A DNA stretch of 64,000 bases from Desulfosalsimonas propionicica. GTDB taxonomy: Bacteria > Desulfobacterota > Desulfobacteria > Desulfobacterales > Desulfosalsimonadaceae. The notes beneath the pieces were generated by a model, which worked only from the letters and a program-made list of their open reading frames with translations, did no database searches and was not told the origin of the DNA. Location of the stretch: the NCBI RefSeq assembly GCF_013761005.1, contig NZ_JACDUS010000005.1, positions 62,001 through 126,000 of the forward strand, given 5' to 3'. The translations under genes and the position numbers were made by a program. Below, piece after piece: positions 47,657-56,908 of the stretch (position 1 is the stretch's first letter; every line of letters begins with the position of its first letter).

Positions 47657-48103
47657 CTACTCCTTTTCTTCTGCTGCCGGCTCGGCCTGCTCTTCAGGTA
47701 CGGCAGCCGCCTGGGGGGTTTGGGTGGCTTCGGCTTCGGACGTATCGGTTTCGGCCGGACTTTCAGCAGCGGCCTGCTGCGGCTCTTTTGCTGCCTTCAG
47801 GCTTTCTGCATCCACGTTTTCTTCCAGCCGGATGGTCATAAAACGCAGCACCCGCTGGTCGTGTACCAGCGTGCGCTCCATGGCGCTGACAACCTCGCCG
47901 TTGCCGCAGAAATCGATGCGCACATACTGGCCCTGCCGTTTTTTCCCGATTTCATAGGCCAGCTTGCGCGTACCCCAGTCATCGAGTTCGATCAAAACGC
48001 CGTTTCGCCGGTTCATCTGCTCTTCCAGGCGCTCCATCAACGCCTTCTTGTCGTCTTGTCCGACATCGGCGTCAATAATCACAATGTTTTCGTAATGGTT
48101 CAT
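47657..48103 (-). CDS. rpsF: 30S ribosomal protein bS6 with long acidic tail
   Basis: 148 residues from ATG 48103 with AGGAGG upstream. The S6 core is [20 protein letters not shown] and [20 protein letters not shown]. About 50 extra C-terminal residues are Ala/Glu-rich ([12 protein letters not shown]), an extended tail of low complexity. Partner of bS18 on the ribosome platform. Confidence 0.96.
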   Translation of the reverse strand: MNHYENIVIIDADVGQDDKKALMERLEEQMNRRNGVLIELDDWGTRKLAYEIGKKRQGQYVRIDFCGNGEVVSAMERTLVHDQRVLRFMTIRLEENVDAESLKAAKEPQQAAAESPAETDTSEAEATQTPQAAAVPEEQAEPAAEEKE

Positions 48104-48198
48104 TTGTCCTCCTTTTGGCTGATAAAGCCCTGGTTTGTCGGAATTGGATTTTTTCCGCATCAGAGCAAGGAAAGAATCAATCACATATAAATCCCGTT

Positions 48199-48227
48199 AT
48201 TAGACCCGTTTTTCCGCCATCTGTCAA
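48199..48227 (-). promoter_or_regulatory. Near-consensus sigma-70 promoter of the rpsF operon
   Basis: On the minus strand TTGACA (48222-48227), exactly 17 nt, then TCTAAT (48199-48204). It lies about 95 bp upstream of the rpsF start. A TGTCAACCCTGTTGAC-type palindrome (near 48275-48290) lies further upstream and might bind a regulator. Confidence 0.75.
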
Positions 48228-48383
48228 GGATATTTTGCCCGGGAAAATCCAATGCCAACCCCCCCCCTGAAATTGGCAGCCATGTCAACCCTGTTGACGC
48301 TTCTTGTAAATTCTGTTATCTATCCTCAAACTGAACGTTTTTGCCGAACCTTCCAACTTTCAACTTAAAACCAGCCCAAGAAA

Positions 48384-48938
48384 ATGCACATATCCCGTAG
48401 ATCTTTTTTAAAACAGGCAGCCGCCGGCACCTTCGCATGCATGCTGCCATGGCTTGCGGCCCGGCCCGCCGCAGCAGGAATGCGCCGCCGCGGAATTTCA
48501 GGTGTTCTTTGCGTGCACAATATCCATACCGGAGAATCGCTTCGCATCCGGTATCTCGACGATCAGGGAAACTGGATTGCCGGGGCCCGGGAAAAATTGG
48601 ACCAAATCTTTCGCTGTCACTACAACGGCACGGTCAAACCCATTGAGCCATCGTTGTATCTTTTAATCGATCGGATCCACACCCGCCTTGGGGCCGGCCG
48701 CCGGCCCGTCCAACTGATTTCGGGCTACCGGTCCCCGGAGTATAACCGCCTTCTGCGTTCCAGGAGCAGCGGAGTGGCCAAAAACAGCTATCATTTAAAG
48801 GCCATGGCCGCAGACATTCATATCAGCGGCATTAATGACCGACGCTTGTACCAAGCCGCCAGGGAAATAAAGGCCGGCGGGGCAGGCAGCTATTCCGAAT
48901 TTGTGCATGTTGATGTGGGGCCAGTGCGCTTCTGGTAG
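48384..48938 (+). CDS. DUF882/YcbK-family Tat-exported peptidase-like protein
   Basis: 184 residues. A twin-arginine signal (SRRSFLKQAAAG) is followed by an AxA cleavage region near 30. The mature part is DUF882, related to M15 peptidases: LISGYRSPEYNRLLR, KNSYHLKAMAADIHI (zinc His and Asp) and SEFVHVDVGPVRFW. It probably acts on peptidoglycan in the periplasm. It converges with the YcbB-like transpeptidase gene, the same pairing as in E. coli ycbK-ycbB. Confidence 0.88.
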   Translation: MHISRRSFLKQAAAGTFACMLPWLAARPAAAGMRRRGISGVLCVHNIHTGESLRIRYLDDQGNWIAGAREKLDQIFRCHYNGTVKPIEPSLYLLIDRIHTRLGAGRRPVQLISGYRSPEYNRLLRSRSSGVAKNSYHLKAMAADIHISGINDRRLYQAAREIKAGGAGSYSEFVHVDVGPVRFW

Positions 48939-48986
48939 AAAGTCCGGTTTCATCTCTTTTCCTCTTTTGTTTGCGTTCCGGCCGCC

Positions 48987-50660
48987 TTATTGTGAATCCA
49001 GGGCTTTTGCCAGCGCCTGGTCGAGTTCGTACACATCCTCCCGGTAATTGACAACGCCCTGCGGGCTGACCCAGAAGGTCCGGTAGACCAGGTGAACCGC
49101 AATCCGGTCGTGGACGCGCACAGCTGTGGTTTCCCCGCTTTCGATGATCTTTTCTATGCGTGACCGGTCCCATAACGGGTTGGTTTTTAGAATAAAAAGC
49201 GCCAGTTCCACGGGTTTTTCCACCCGGATGCAGCCGCTGCTAAACGCCCGCACCCGCCGCTGAAAAAGATGCTGTTCCGGGGTGTCGTGGAGATAAATGC
49301 TAAATCTGTTGGGAAAGATGAATTTGATTTGGCCCAGTGCGTTCCAGGGGCCGGGCTTCTGGCGCAGGCGCCCCGGGAAATTACGGATATAAACGTCTGA
49401 CCAGTTGATGGCCTCCGGGCTCACACGGGTGTCATGGGACTGCCATCCGCTGAGGAGTTCAAAATGATTTTCGGCAAAATAGTCCGGGTTGTTTTTGATT
49501 TTGGGGAGCACCTTTTTTTCCAGAATCCCGGACGGCACGTTCCAGTAAGGATTGATCACCAAGCGCGCCATGTCCTTGCTCAAAATCGGGGTCATCTCGG
49601 TTTTTGTGCCTGCCATCACGCGCATTTTCAATACGCGGTCCTGATTTTCCCAGGCATTGAGTTCAAACCCGGCTGAATTGATGACAATGCGACGCTGGCG
49701 GAGTTTTCGGGGCAGCCACCGCCGGCGTTCCAGGTTGGCGCGAATGGTTTGCAGCCGGTCGTATAGGGGCCAGTTGAGCGCCGCCATGGTCTTTCTGCCC
49801 GCCACCCCGTCTGCACCAAGGCCGTGGCGCTTTTGAAATCCCATGAGGGCTTTTTCCAGTTCAGCATCAAAAACAGGCGACAGGCTGCTTTTCTCCGTTT
49901 TTTTAAGATCGCCTTCTGCGGCCAGGATTTGGCGCAGCTGCAAAACCCCGGGCGATTTGTCGCCCTTTTGAAGCACTTCTCCGTCGTCCATGCGCACCTG
50001 CGCACCGGATTTCATGCGCTTTTCAAGATGTGCAGCCCGGGCTGCGGCCGCCTTGTAACCGGCTCCGGCCGGGGCCAGTGCCTTTATGGCCTGGCGCACA
50101 TCACCGGGTGTTTTCATATCCGCCAGAAAACCCAGGATTTTTTGGGTTTCATTTTTCTCCGGGTATTCAATCACCTCACTGGAATATACGGCAAGGGGAT
50201 CGACTTTCCCGTGGGCCAAATGGTCTGCATATTTGAAAAACGCATGGGAAATCATGATGTCCATGGCCGCCAGGTTTCGTGCGGCAAAACGGTCGGGCTC
50301 CCGGGATGCCAGCCTTTTTTGCCACTCGGAAAGACATCCGTGATAATAGTCATCCGGCAGCAGTCCGTGGCGGCCGGCCTTGCCCGCGGCTTCTATGACC
50401 GCCCGGCCCGTATCCGAAAGCCCGTTTTCATCCACCCAGACCGGCTGGTATCCCCGGCCTTCATAAACCTGTGCAATTTCCTGCCGCACCGAAACCGGCG
50501 CACACCCGATCCAGAATCTGCGGGCTTGTGTGCCGGCACTCAAATAATTTTCCAGGTTCGCTGAAATCCTTGCGGCTCCGGATTCTGTAAACCCTGCAGT
50601 CAGGTGCATCACCAGAAAAACAACAAATGCTTTTGAAAGGTAACGGCTGATTGGTTTCAT
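48987..50660 (-). CDS. L,D-transpeptidase, YcbB/LdtD-like
   Basis: About 557 residues from ATG 50660, where a signal peptide starts (YLSKAFVVFLVMHLTAG). A YcbB-type N-terminal domain is followed by a peptidoglycan-binding repeat (LRQILAAEGDL and GFQKRHGLGADGVAGRKTMA) and a YkuD catalytic domain (IYLHDTPEQHLFQRRVRAFS, SSGCIRVEKP with catalytic Cys). It makes 3-3 cross-links in peptidoglycan. The frame is open to 50780, but no ribosome site supports a longer form. Confidence 0.9.
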   Translation of the reverse strand: MKPISRYLSKAFVVFLVMHLTAGFTESGAARISANLENYLSAGTQARRFWIGCAPVSVRQEIAQVYEGRGYQPVWVDENGLSDTGRAVIEAAGKAGRHGLLPDDYYHGCLSEWQKRLASREPDRFAARNLAAMDIMISHAFFKYADHLAHGKVDPLAVYSSEVIEYPEKNETQKILGFLADMKTPGDVRQAIKALAPAGAGYKAAAARAAHLEKRMKSGAQVRMDDGEVLQKGDKSPGVLQLRQILAAEGDLKKTEKSSLSPVFDAELEKALMGFQKRHGLGADGVAGRKTMAALNWPLYDRLQTIRANLERRRWLPRKLRQRRIVINSAGFELNAWENQDRVLKMRVMAGTKTEMTPILSKDMARLVINPYWNVPSGILEKKVLPKIKNNPDYFAENHFELLSGWQSHDTRVSPEAINWSDVYIRNFPGRLRQKPGPWNALGQIKFIFPNRFSIYLHDTPEQHLFQRRVRAFSSGCIRVEKPVELALFILKTNPLWDRSRIEKIIESGETTAVRVHDRIAVHLVYRTFWVSPQGVVNYREDVYELDQALAKALDSQ

Positions 50661-50890
50661 CGCGTCAGTATATTTGGCCTTGTGATAATCCATACCGGCC
50701 TGTGGAATAACCAGTTTTTCACCATGATATTGCCAGGAGATCGCTTTAACTAGCGCAGTATCATAGTTTAGCACAGGCACATCAGCAAGCAGATGTTTTT
50801 GATAGTGTTAAACATGGAAATCGGCCATGGCAAGAAAAAGCTTTTTACATCGCAGTAATGTGGTTTCCTTTCATTTTCCACTTTTCCAAC

Positions 50891-50918
50891 AAAAAAAACC
50901 CGGCTGTTTTGCCGGGTT
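50891..50918 (-). terminator. Intrinsic terminator of the interrupted tRNA-Lys gene
   Basis: AACCCGGC (50897-50904) pairs with GCCGGGTT (50911-50918). Read on the minus strand it ends in eight T. It lies just downstream of the tRNA 3' fragment and probably served the intact tRNA gene before integration. Confidence 0.8.
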
Positions 50919-50982
50919 TTCAATGTGGTTAAAAATTGTGTTGTATTAAAAGAGGGGCAAATTTATAACTGCCTGATTTTAC

Positions 50983-51027
50983 TGGTGGGCCGTGAAGGAA
51001 TCGAACCTTCAACCTACTGATTAAGAG
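50983..51027 (-). other. tRNA-Lys (CUU) 3' fragment: attachment site of the integrated element
   Basis: Read on minus, CTCTTAA (anticodon loop, CTT) leads into stem TCAGT, T-arm GGTTCGATTCC region, acceptor ACGGCCC, discriminator A and CCA. Upstream of the loop the partner stem ACTGA and a D-arm are missing, so only the 3' half of the tRNA is present. A tyrosine recombinase gene starts 84 bp away. This is the classic remnant of tRNA-site integration; the complete tRNA should lie at the other end of the element, outside the window. Confidence 0.85.
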
Positions 51028-51110
51028 GTAGATGTGCTGTTTTTTATCCATCTGTTTTTATATATCTTTTCAATAGCAAAAAATGACAACGTCGTCAAGT
51101 GAAATTGTCG

Positions 51111-52112
51111 TCACAACGACCCGATCGCATCCTTTTTCCGATTCAGGGCCACGTGGGTATAAATCTGTGTGGTGCTCACTTCCTTGTGGCCCAAAAGCTC
51201 CTGAATGGTTCTGAGGTCCTTTCCTGCCTCGAGCATGTGTGTGGCAAACGAATGCCGGAACATGTGAGGCGTCACCCGCTTTTTGATTCCGGCGCGTTTC
51301 ATGGCGCCCCAGAGGCCCCGCCGCATATCCGTGGCCTTTGCACCGGCATTTCTCAGTGATGGAAACAGGTGGTTAAAGCCGCAAAGCCTTCTGCATTCCA
51401 CCTGGCCGGCCAGCATTTCATAAAGCTTATCCGCCATGGGCACCAGGCGTTCATAGCCGCCCTTGCCTTTGGCCCGGATGAACCTGCCGTCCAGGTTTAT
51501 GTGCCGGGTCTCCAGGTCAAAGACTTCGTTCATCCGCAGCCCGGCATAATAGAGACACCCGATCATGGCCCGGTGAAACGGGTTGGCGTGCTTCAGAATC
51601 TTTTGGACCTCGGCCCTGGTGAGGGTGTCGGGCTCTGGCCGCCTATAGGGCAGCTTCTGTATTTTTACAGGCTCATCCACACACCTGTTGTTTTCATAAG
51701 CCCATTTCCACATGGCGGACAGGGTGAGCAATTCCAGGTTTATTTGCCGGTGGATTTTTCGGCCCTTGGTTTCTTCAAGGCGCTTGGTCTTGTAAGACCC
51801 CACGATGGTGTTATTGATGAAGTCGAAATGGTAGTTGCCGAAAAAGCCAAGGATCTGGCCGTATATCATTCTTTTTTTATCCCGGTAGGTGCGGGCGGAC
51901 TGGTGCAGCCGGACGTGTTCCAGATAATCGGGCGCGATTTCATTGATCAGGTGGGAGTCCCGCGCGGTTTTGCCAAGCTGCTTTTTGGCCTTTACTTCTG
52001 CAATGCGGGCTTCTTCCTCTGATCCTTCAAACACGAAACGGATCCGCTTGCCCGTGCGGCCCTGGGAGATGTCGATCTGGAATTTTTTGTCTGCAATCTG
52101 CCGGATGGACAT
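51111..52112 (-). CDS. int: Tyrosine recombinase (phage-type integrase)
   Basis: About 333 residues from ATG 52112. SAM-like N-terminal domain, then catalytic residues: Arg in YYAGLRMNEVFDLE, Lys in AKGKGGYERLVP, HxxR in HMFRHSFATHML, His in LLGHKEVSTTQIY and the Tyr in TQIYTHVA. It lacks the extra W/FP-rich insertion of integron integrases, so it is not IntI. Its 3' end faces the tRNA-Lys fragment. It probably catalyses integration and excision of this element. Confidence 0.92.
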   Translation of the reverse strand: MSIRQIADKKFQIDISQGRTGKRIRFVFEGSEEEARIAEVKAKKQLGKTARDSHLINEIAPDYLEHVRLHQSARTYRDKKRMIYGQILGFFGNYHFDFINNTIVGSYKTKRLEETKGRKIHRQINLELLTLSAMWKWAYENNRCVDEPVKIQKLPYRRPEPDTLTRAEVQKILKHANPFHRAMIGCLYYAGLRMNEVFDLETRHINLDGRFIRAKGKGGYERLVPMADKLYEMLAGQVECRRLCGFNHLFPSLRNAGAKATDMRRGLWGAMKRAGIKKRVTPHMFRHSFATHMLEAGKDLRTIQELLGHKEVSTTQIYTHVALNRKKDAIGSL

Positions 52113-52116
52113 GGGA

Positions 52117-52296
52117 TTATTTTTTAGCCCGGCGCTGCCGGTTTTGTAAGTGGTAAATCTTGCTGCGGACGATGTCGTCGATTTCCCGGGATGACCTTTT
52201 GGCCTGGCTGGACGCACCGATATTAAAATGCTCGATAATCATGTCGAGCTTCTTTTCAATCCGGTCAAGCTGTTGCTGGTCGCTGCTTTGTGACAA
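52117..52296 (-). CDS. Small hypothetical protein upstream of int (59 aa)
   Basis: TTG start at 52296, stop TAA at 52117-52119, 4 bp before the integrase ATG. The product is polar and helical (SQSSDQQQLDRIEKKLDMII, then a basic tail NRQRRAKK). The reading frame fills the gap between the upstream hairpin and int, and the tight spacing suggests coupling. No family recognised; it could be an excision-related or regulatory peptide. Confidence 0.45.
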   Translation of the reverse strand: MSQSSDQQQLDRIEKKLDMIIEHFNIGASSQAKRSSREIDDIVRSKIYHLQNRQRRAKK

Positions 52297-52297
52297 G

Positions 52298-52343
52298 GCC
52301 CATCACCGTTTTGTGATGGGCTGAAGGCAATTGAGTGTGGCAG
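52298..52343. repeat. Hairpin plus dispersed repeat GGGCTGAAGGCAAT...
   Basis: GCCCATCAC/GTGATGGGC (52298-52321) forms a 9-bp stem. It runs into the motif GGGCTGAAGGCAATTGAGTG and TGGCA. Nearly the same sequence occurs at 63089-63114, and the core ATTGAGTGTGGC recurs at 52885-52899 and 61813-61824. Confidence 0.65.
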
Positions 52344-52385
52344 TTCTTTTTATAATAAAAGGGATGCGCGCAGGTCAAGAAAAAT

Positions 52386-52823
52386 TTAAGAGGCCGGGGT
52401 GTTCAGCCGTCTGAAACGTTTTGGGTGGCTGAGTATGGCCTCCCTTGTTTTCAAAGGATCAAAGGAATCATACCCGGCCTGATTAAGGGCGTCGGCAAGG
52501 TCCTGGAGCACGCCGCGTCCTACACCCGGCCAGCACAGGAGTTTTTTAAGGTTTTCAAGTTGGGACAAACCTTCCGGGTCGGCCAGCAGGTCTTCTCCCA
52601 GGCTTTTACGGATAGCCTTTTCCGTGCGGGCGGAGAGGTATTCGATAAAGGGGTAATAAAAGGCCTTTTCTCTGTAAATGCATTCCCGCTGGTAGATATG
52701 GCGGGCGTTCTGATAAATCATGCCGCTTTGGTGGGCAATTTCCACCCATGAAAGACCCTGCTGCCCCAGGCGGTAAATCTTTTCAGATAGTTTTCTTTTT
52801 TTTTCGGTTCGGTATCGGTCCAT
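52386..52823 (-). CDS. Hypothetical protein with HTH-like N-terminus
   Basis: 145 residues. The N-terminal part resembles a helix-turn-helix (LSEKIYRLGQQGLSWVEIAH, QSGMIYQNARHIYQRE). The C-terminal half is helical (LLCWPGVGRGVLQDLADALN, with a helix-hairpin-helix-like PGVGRG turn). It may bind nucleic acid, but the family is unknown. A 23-bp repeat shared with 58235-58257 lies just upstream of its start. Confidence 0.6.
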   Translation of the reverse strand: MDRYRTEKKRKLSEKIYRLGQQGLSWVEIAHQSGMIYQNARHIYQRECIYREKAFYYPFIEYLSARTEKAIRKSLGEDLLADPEGLSQLENLKKLLCWPGVGRGVLQDLADALNQAGYDSFDPLKTREAILSHPKRFRRLNTPAS

Positions 52824-52836
52824 AATAAAATAGATG

Positions 52837-52881
52837 ATTTAATGGGTATCGTGTCCCCCCGAATTACGTGTCCCCCGAATT
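52837..52881. repeat. Left copy of 23-bp direct repeat and TGTCCCC(C)GAATT motifs
   Basis: Bases 52837-52859 equal 58235-58257 (core ATTTAATGGGTATCGTG, then TCCCCC). A second TGTCCCCCGAATT follows at 52869-52881. Repeats of this look are common extragenic elements next to REP-associated (RAYT) transposases, but no such gene is in the window. Confidence 0.7.
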
Positions 52882-52984
52882 AAGCAATTGAGTGTGGCAT
52901 TTATTTTACAGTTCAACGGCCCTTGCTTTGTCAAGGGTATTGAGGCTTAAGGTTCCTTTTTTAAAATACTGTAAAATGTTCTGC

Positions 52985-55900
52985 TTACAGATACTTCTGA
53001 AGAATTTCACCCTTACGTTTCTCGCAGTTTTCCAAGATTTCTTTTGCCTCCTTAATGGCATCCTTGTGTTTTTGAATTTGCCTGATTAGAGTTTTCTGCG
53101 TCTCAAGATCACCGGGCAGTGGTATGGTGAACTGTTCATAAAAGGAAATCGGGACTCTTCTGTGGCCGCTGGAGCCCGTCATTTGGGCTTCAGCTTGTTT
53201 TCTAACTACCTCACGATTCAAAAAGGCAAATACATATTCAGGCAGGGCCCTATTTTGGTCTGTTCGAATTACATGAAATTCAGTACTACCAAAACCAATG
53301 CCTCTTGCCAGGCCCTTAGCAACTGCACATTTCCCATTTTCCATACAGGGGGTAATCTTGGCTATAATAATATCTTCTTCCCTGAAATAGGTGTAAGTGC
53401 CTTTTCTCAGGTCATTTAGCGGCCTGTCTTCTTTATGGGCGATAAAGCCTTTGCCAAGTGAGGACATTTCAACAAACGAGACTATTACTTCATCCCCGAT
53501 GTCTGAGATTTCTTTCTTAGATGGATTGGTAACTGATATTTCCTCTATCTTTTTTATGAAATAACCTTTGTCGAGCCAATCCGATAAAATCTCTTCAATG
53601 CCTGCTTCTGCCCTACCAATCTCTTCTTGCGCTTGTTTTGCTTCTTTGTCTACTTCCTTGCATTCGGTGACAATTTGTCCTTGGACCTCGAAAGGAGGAA
53701 GAGGAATTTTGAAGTTCTTAATTGCCGTGGTATTCACTTCTTTATATTTGGTTCCTGAATCAACTAAATTTTGTATCTTTTCGGTGCAATAAGCAAGTAC
53801 CTCATACAGATATTCATAGTGTATCTTATCGCCTTTACAAACAAAGTTTTTGAAACCTTGATTTGTAGCGGTCGGGACCTTATTAATCGATATTTCACCA
53901 ATGGTTGCACGACTTGAAAACAAAACCGAATTCACTGGGAGAAGTTTTGCGCTACTATTCTCCAGACCTTCTTTCGTTATTTTTCTTTCTGTATCAGTTA
54001 AGTATTTTTTTTTAGTATCAACTAGAGATGCCCAACAGATATCGCCATTTTCCCAATAGGTAGATGTGCTTGTGTTTGGAGTACCGCCACTTACTATTTC
54101 AGCGATTTCATCAAGTTTTACCAACTCCCATTTGCTCTCAACCATAGAAGCCTTCTTTGGGGTTAAGCTAATGGCCTTATTGAATTCTTTGCGCGAAAAA
54201 TCAAGCATGTCCGTCAACCAAGCTGTTGTAACATAATCGTTTAGTTCCTCTGGTATATGGACTGTTTCCCCGTTGAAGTTAGCGCGGATCAGGCTGTTTA
54301 TTTTTTCTGGGTTTGATAAATTCCCCGGATCATAGAGTGGGGTCTGAATATTATCTAAATTAAGCAGATTTTCCAGCACTCTCTTGTCATCTTGCTCTAA
54401 GACCTCCTCGCCTTCTTCATCCTTTTCAATCGTGACGGTCTGGCCGCCTAAGTATTTTATCCCTTCGTTCCCTTTGGCGCTGCTCCATTCATAGCCAAGA
54501 AATTTTTTCATTTCTGCATTGCTGGATGGTGACCGCACTATCACAGTTTGGGTAGGGTTAAGACTTGTAAGAATAAAGTAATAGAGCTTTTCTTTTTCAA
54601 TGTTTTGGATATAAGTTATGAATTTTCCTTCCATTTCATCCTGTTGGTCTTTTTTGCTTAAATTTTTGAAAGTTTTTTGTTTCTTTCTATATTTTGTTTC
54701 TGCAAAATTTTCAAAGTCTTTGCGATATGCCTTGAATACGTCCGTATCAAGAAGTGTTTTGTTGGGGTATCCTTTGAGCAGTGATTTATAATCATCTAGT
54801 TGATATTCTAAAAGGTTGCAATATTTGCGAAGAAAGTGTTCGTCTTTAAAAACTACGCTTTTATCATCATAACCACTAAACCAGCTTTCAATTCTGTTCT
54901 TGTAATGGAGGGCGGGAGCGGGGTCTTCTTTTCTGCGGTGTAAGAATAGGGTTATAGTGTGTGTGCCTGTTTTCCCGAACGTGCCGCTCCCAAACTCTGT
55001 AATTGCCACGATATCGAAGTATTTTAAAAGAATTTCCCGAGCAGTTACATAAATATTGCGTTTTTTCGCTGTAGCCCTGATGCTGCCCTTGGACAAAATG
55101 GAAATAGGCAGAATAATTCCTGCGACACCATCAGGCTTAAGTAATTGTTTTGCCCTTTCGAGAAAAAAAGTCTCTATACTGTTGTTACTGGCATAGCTCT
55201 TTTCATCAACGCACTTGGTTAATTCGAAGCGTTCCCTATCCGAGGGAGAAAGGGTTTCCAGAAAACCTTTGACACTATATGGCGGATTGGAAACAAGTAG
55301 TGAAAAACATGCATCCTTAGCTTTGTCGTTGTCTGATAGCGCGTCATTGTAGATTATGTCGATGTCATTTTGGCCGTACATAAATGCAGAGACTTTGGCT
55401 ACTTTTGATAGACGGTATTCTTTTTCAACGCCTCTAACTGCAGCATAATAATTTTGAAGAGGATCGGTTTTTTTTTGTTTCACCACAGGAGCGATTCGCA
55501 TTGCATATTCATTGAGGAAATGTCCAGCGCCGCAAGCATAATCTATGACATTAGGGGGCTGTTCATGCTCAATGATCAGTTTCTCAACAGGCAAGGATGA
55601 AAGAATGAACTTAACGATGGGCATTGGGGTGAAGAACTGCCCTTCACTTTGTTTAATTCCCTGGTCCAGAAAGCCTTCGAACATATCACCTAGAAACTGG
55701 TTCTGTTCATCTGTTTTTAGGTGGATGTCCTGAAGCATTCTTACGATTTTTAACAAGACCTCTGCATTCTGATAAAACAGCTTTTCATTATGCACGTCGA
55801 TGAAGGCGAAATCATTATTGGTATAAAATTTTAATTCACGAAAGTATTGCTTGATCGTGTCCCGTGTAGCGTCTGGATCGTTTTTGAAGAAACGAAATGC

Positions 55901-56908
55901 ATCGTCAATTGCAGCATTATCAATATAGGTAACCTCTTCACCTAAGAATTCTTTCATCCCCGCTTTATATAAGAGCTGAAGGCGATCCTGAAGGTCAAAA
56001 TGGCTGTCATAGGCGATTCCCTTCCAGTAAAATTTAAGGTTGTCGGGATTGTTTGCTTCGTCAACAATTTTGCACAAGAAAAGATTTACCAGCTTATCAA
56101 AGGCATTTTCATGCCCAGATACGTTATGTTGCCTTAGTATGGTAGCAAATTCGTGGTATTTCCCCTGGATGTCATTACTGCTAATGGATTTCAGGTCTTT
56201 TAGTGAAAAATGGTGCTTCCCTATCTCATAGGCTGGTATGTCGTCTTCAAAAATACCTTTGGTGGCAAAGTCCTTGCTGTAGGTCTCTGCCCAAGCACGG
56301 AAGAGCTCATCCGCTCCTCCTGATTCTTTATAGGAAAGGGGTTGACTGTGCTTTTTTTCTTCCAGAAGTTTTTCGTTATCTTTTAGGGTGATTATATGGT
56401 TGGTAAAAAAGAGCTCTCCATCAATAAAATCAGCAGAGTATAGGCATATGAATTGTGTGCTTCTATCTTGTTGGACATAAGAGAATAATTGCCCTCCGTT
56501 CTGCAGGGTTTGCCTCCAAGCCCTTGCGTGTTCTCTCCCAGCGGTTTTGCATTCAATAATTAAAAGAGATTTGCCCTTGTTATCTTTGATAAGGATATCG
56601 GCACGCCCTCCGCTTGCTCCGTGGCCAACCTTCCATTTAGGTTCCAACTCCATGTGTTTAGGTTTATAACCCTTTGCCAGTAGGCGGTGTACGCATTCAA
56701 GAACAACGAAATTTTCATTGGCGCTGAAATTGCAGATTTGTCGGTCGGTTATAATTATGCCTTTATCCTCAGGATAGAAGATTTCTTCTTGCTCAAGGTC
56801 CACTCTAAGATATGCGTCGTGTTCAATAAAGTGTTTGATATAGCTTTGTTTTTTCTTGGTAAAACCAAGGTGCTTGAGCATCTGCACGAGGTTTTTCTGG
56901 GTTATCAT
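52985..56908 (-). CDS. Single-chain restriction-methylation-specificity enzyme (Type IIG-like)
   Basis: 1307 residues. N-terminal PD-(D/E)xK nuclease: GGRADILIKDN and LLIIECK (about D104, E119, K121). The helical region leads into an N6-adenine methyltransferase with motif I VIDYACGAGHFLNEYA (about 450) and motif IV VSNPPYSVKGF (about 539). From about 920 two HsdS-like half-domains follow (WELVKLDEIAEIVSGGTPNT, IPLPPFEVQGQIV, and a second ending IPLPGDLETQKTLIRQIQ). It should methylate and cut phage DNA alone. AT-rich and flanked by repeats, so probably transferred. Confidence 0.92.
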   Translation of the reverse strand: MITQKNLVQMLKHLGFTKKKQSYIKHFIEHDAYLRVDLEQEEIFYPEDKGIIITDRQICNFSANENFVVLECVHRLLAKGYKPKHMELEPKWKVGHGASGGRADILIKDNKGKSLLIIECKTAGREHARAWRQTLQNGGQLFSYVQQDRSTQFICLYSADFIDGELFFTNHIITLKDNEKLLEEKKHSQPLSYKESGGADELFRAWAETYSKDFATKGIFEDDIPAYEIGKHHFSLKDLKSISSNDIQGKYHEFATILRQHNVSGHENAFDKLVNLFLCKIVDEANNPDNLKFYWKGIAYDSHFDLQDRLQLLYKAGMKEFLGEEVTYIDNAAIDDAFRFFKNDPDATRDTIKQYFRELKFYTNNDFAFIDVHNEKLFYQNAEVLLKIVRMLQDIHLKTDEQNQFLGDMFEGFLDQGIKQSEGQFFTPMPIVKFILSSLPVEKLIIEHEQPPNVIDYACGAGHFLNEYAMRIAPVVKQKKTDPLQNYYAAVRGVEKEYRLSKVAKVSAFMYGQNDIDIIYNDALSDNDKAKDACFSLLVSNPPYSVKGFLETLSPSDRERFELTKCVDEKSYASNNSIETFFLERAKQLLKPDGVAGIILPISILSKGSIRATAKKRNIYVTAREILLKYFDIVAITEFGSGTFGKTGTHTITLFLHRRKEDPAPALHYKNRIESWFSGYDDKSVVFKDEHFLRKYCNLLEYQLDDYKSLLKGYPNKTLLDTDVFKAYRKDFENFAETKYRKKQKTFKNLSKKDQQDEMEGKFITYIQNIEKEKLYYFILTSLNPTQTVIVRSPSSNAEMKKFLGYEWSSAKGNEGIKYLGGQTVTIEKDEEGEEVLEQDDKRVLENLLNLDNIQTPLYDPGNLSNPEKINSLIRANFNGETVHIPEELNDYVTTAWLTDMLDFSRKEFNKAISLTPKKASMVESKWELVKLDEIAEIVSGGTPNTSTSTYWENGDICWASLVDTKKKYLTDTERKITKEGLENSSAKLLPVNSVLFSSRATIGEISINKVPTATNQGFKNFVCKGDKIHYEYLYEVLAYCTEKIQNLVDSGTKYKEVNTTAIKNFKIPLPPFEVQGQIVTECKEVDKEAKQAQEEIGRAEAGIEEILSDWLDKGYFIKKIEEISVTNPSKKEISDIGDEVIVSFVEMSSLGKGFIAHKEDRPLNDLRKGTYTYFREEDIIIAKITPCMENGKCAVAKGLARGIGFGSTEFHVIRTDQNRALPEYVFAFLNREVVRKQAEAQMTGSSGHRRVPISFYEQFTIPLPGDLETQKTLIRQIQKHKDAIKEAKEILENCEKRKGEILQKYL

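Noticed and set aside
48270-48300. CRISPR-like repeats or other arrays in intergenic regions
   Set aside because: Only single palindromes were seen; no regularly spaced repeats exist anywhere in the window.
51111-52112. Recombinase as the missing integron integrase
   Set aside because: It lacks the additional IntI-specific segment near patch III and sits at a tRNA attachment site, so it is a phage-type integrase.
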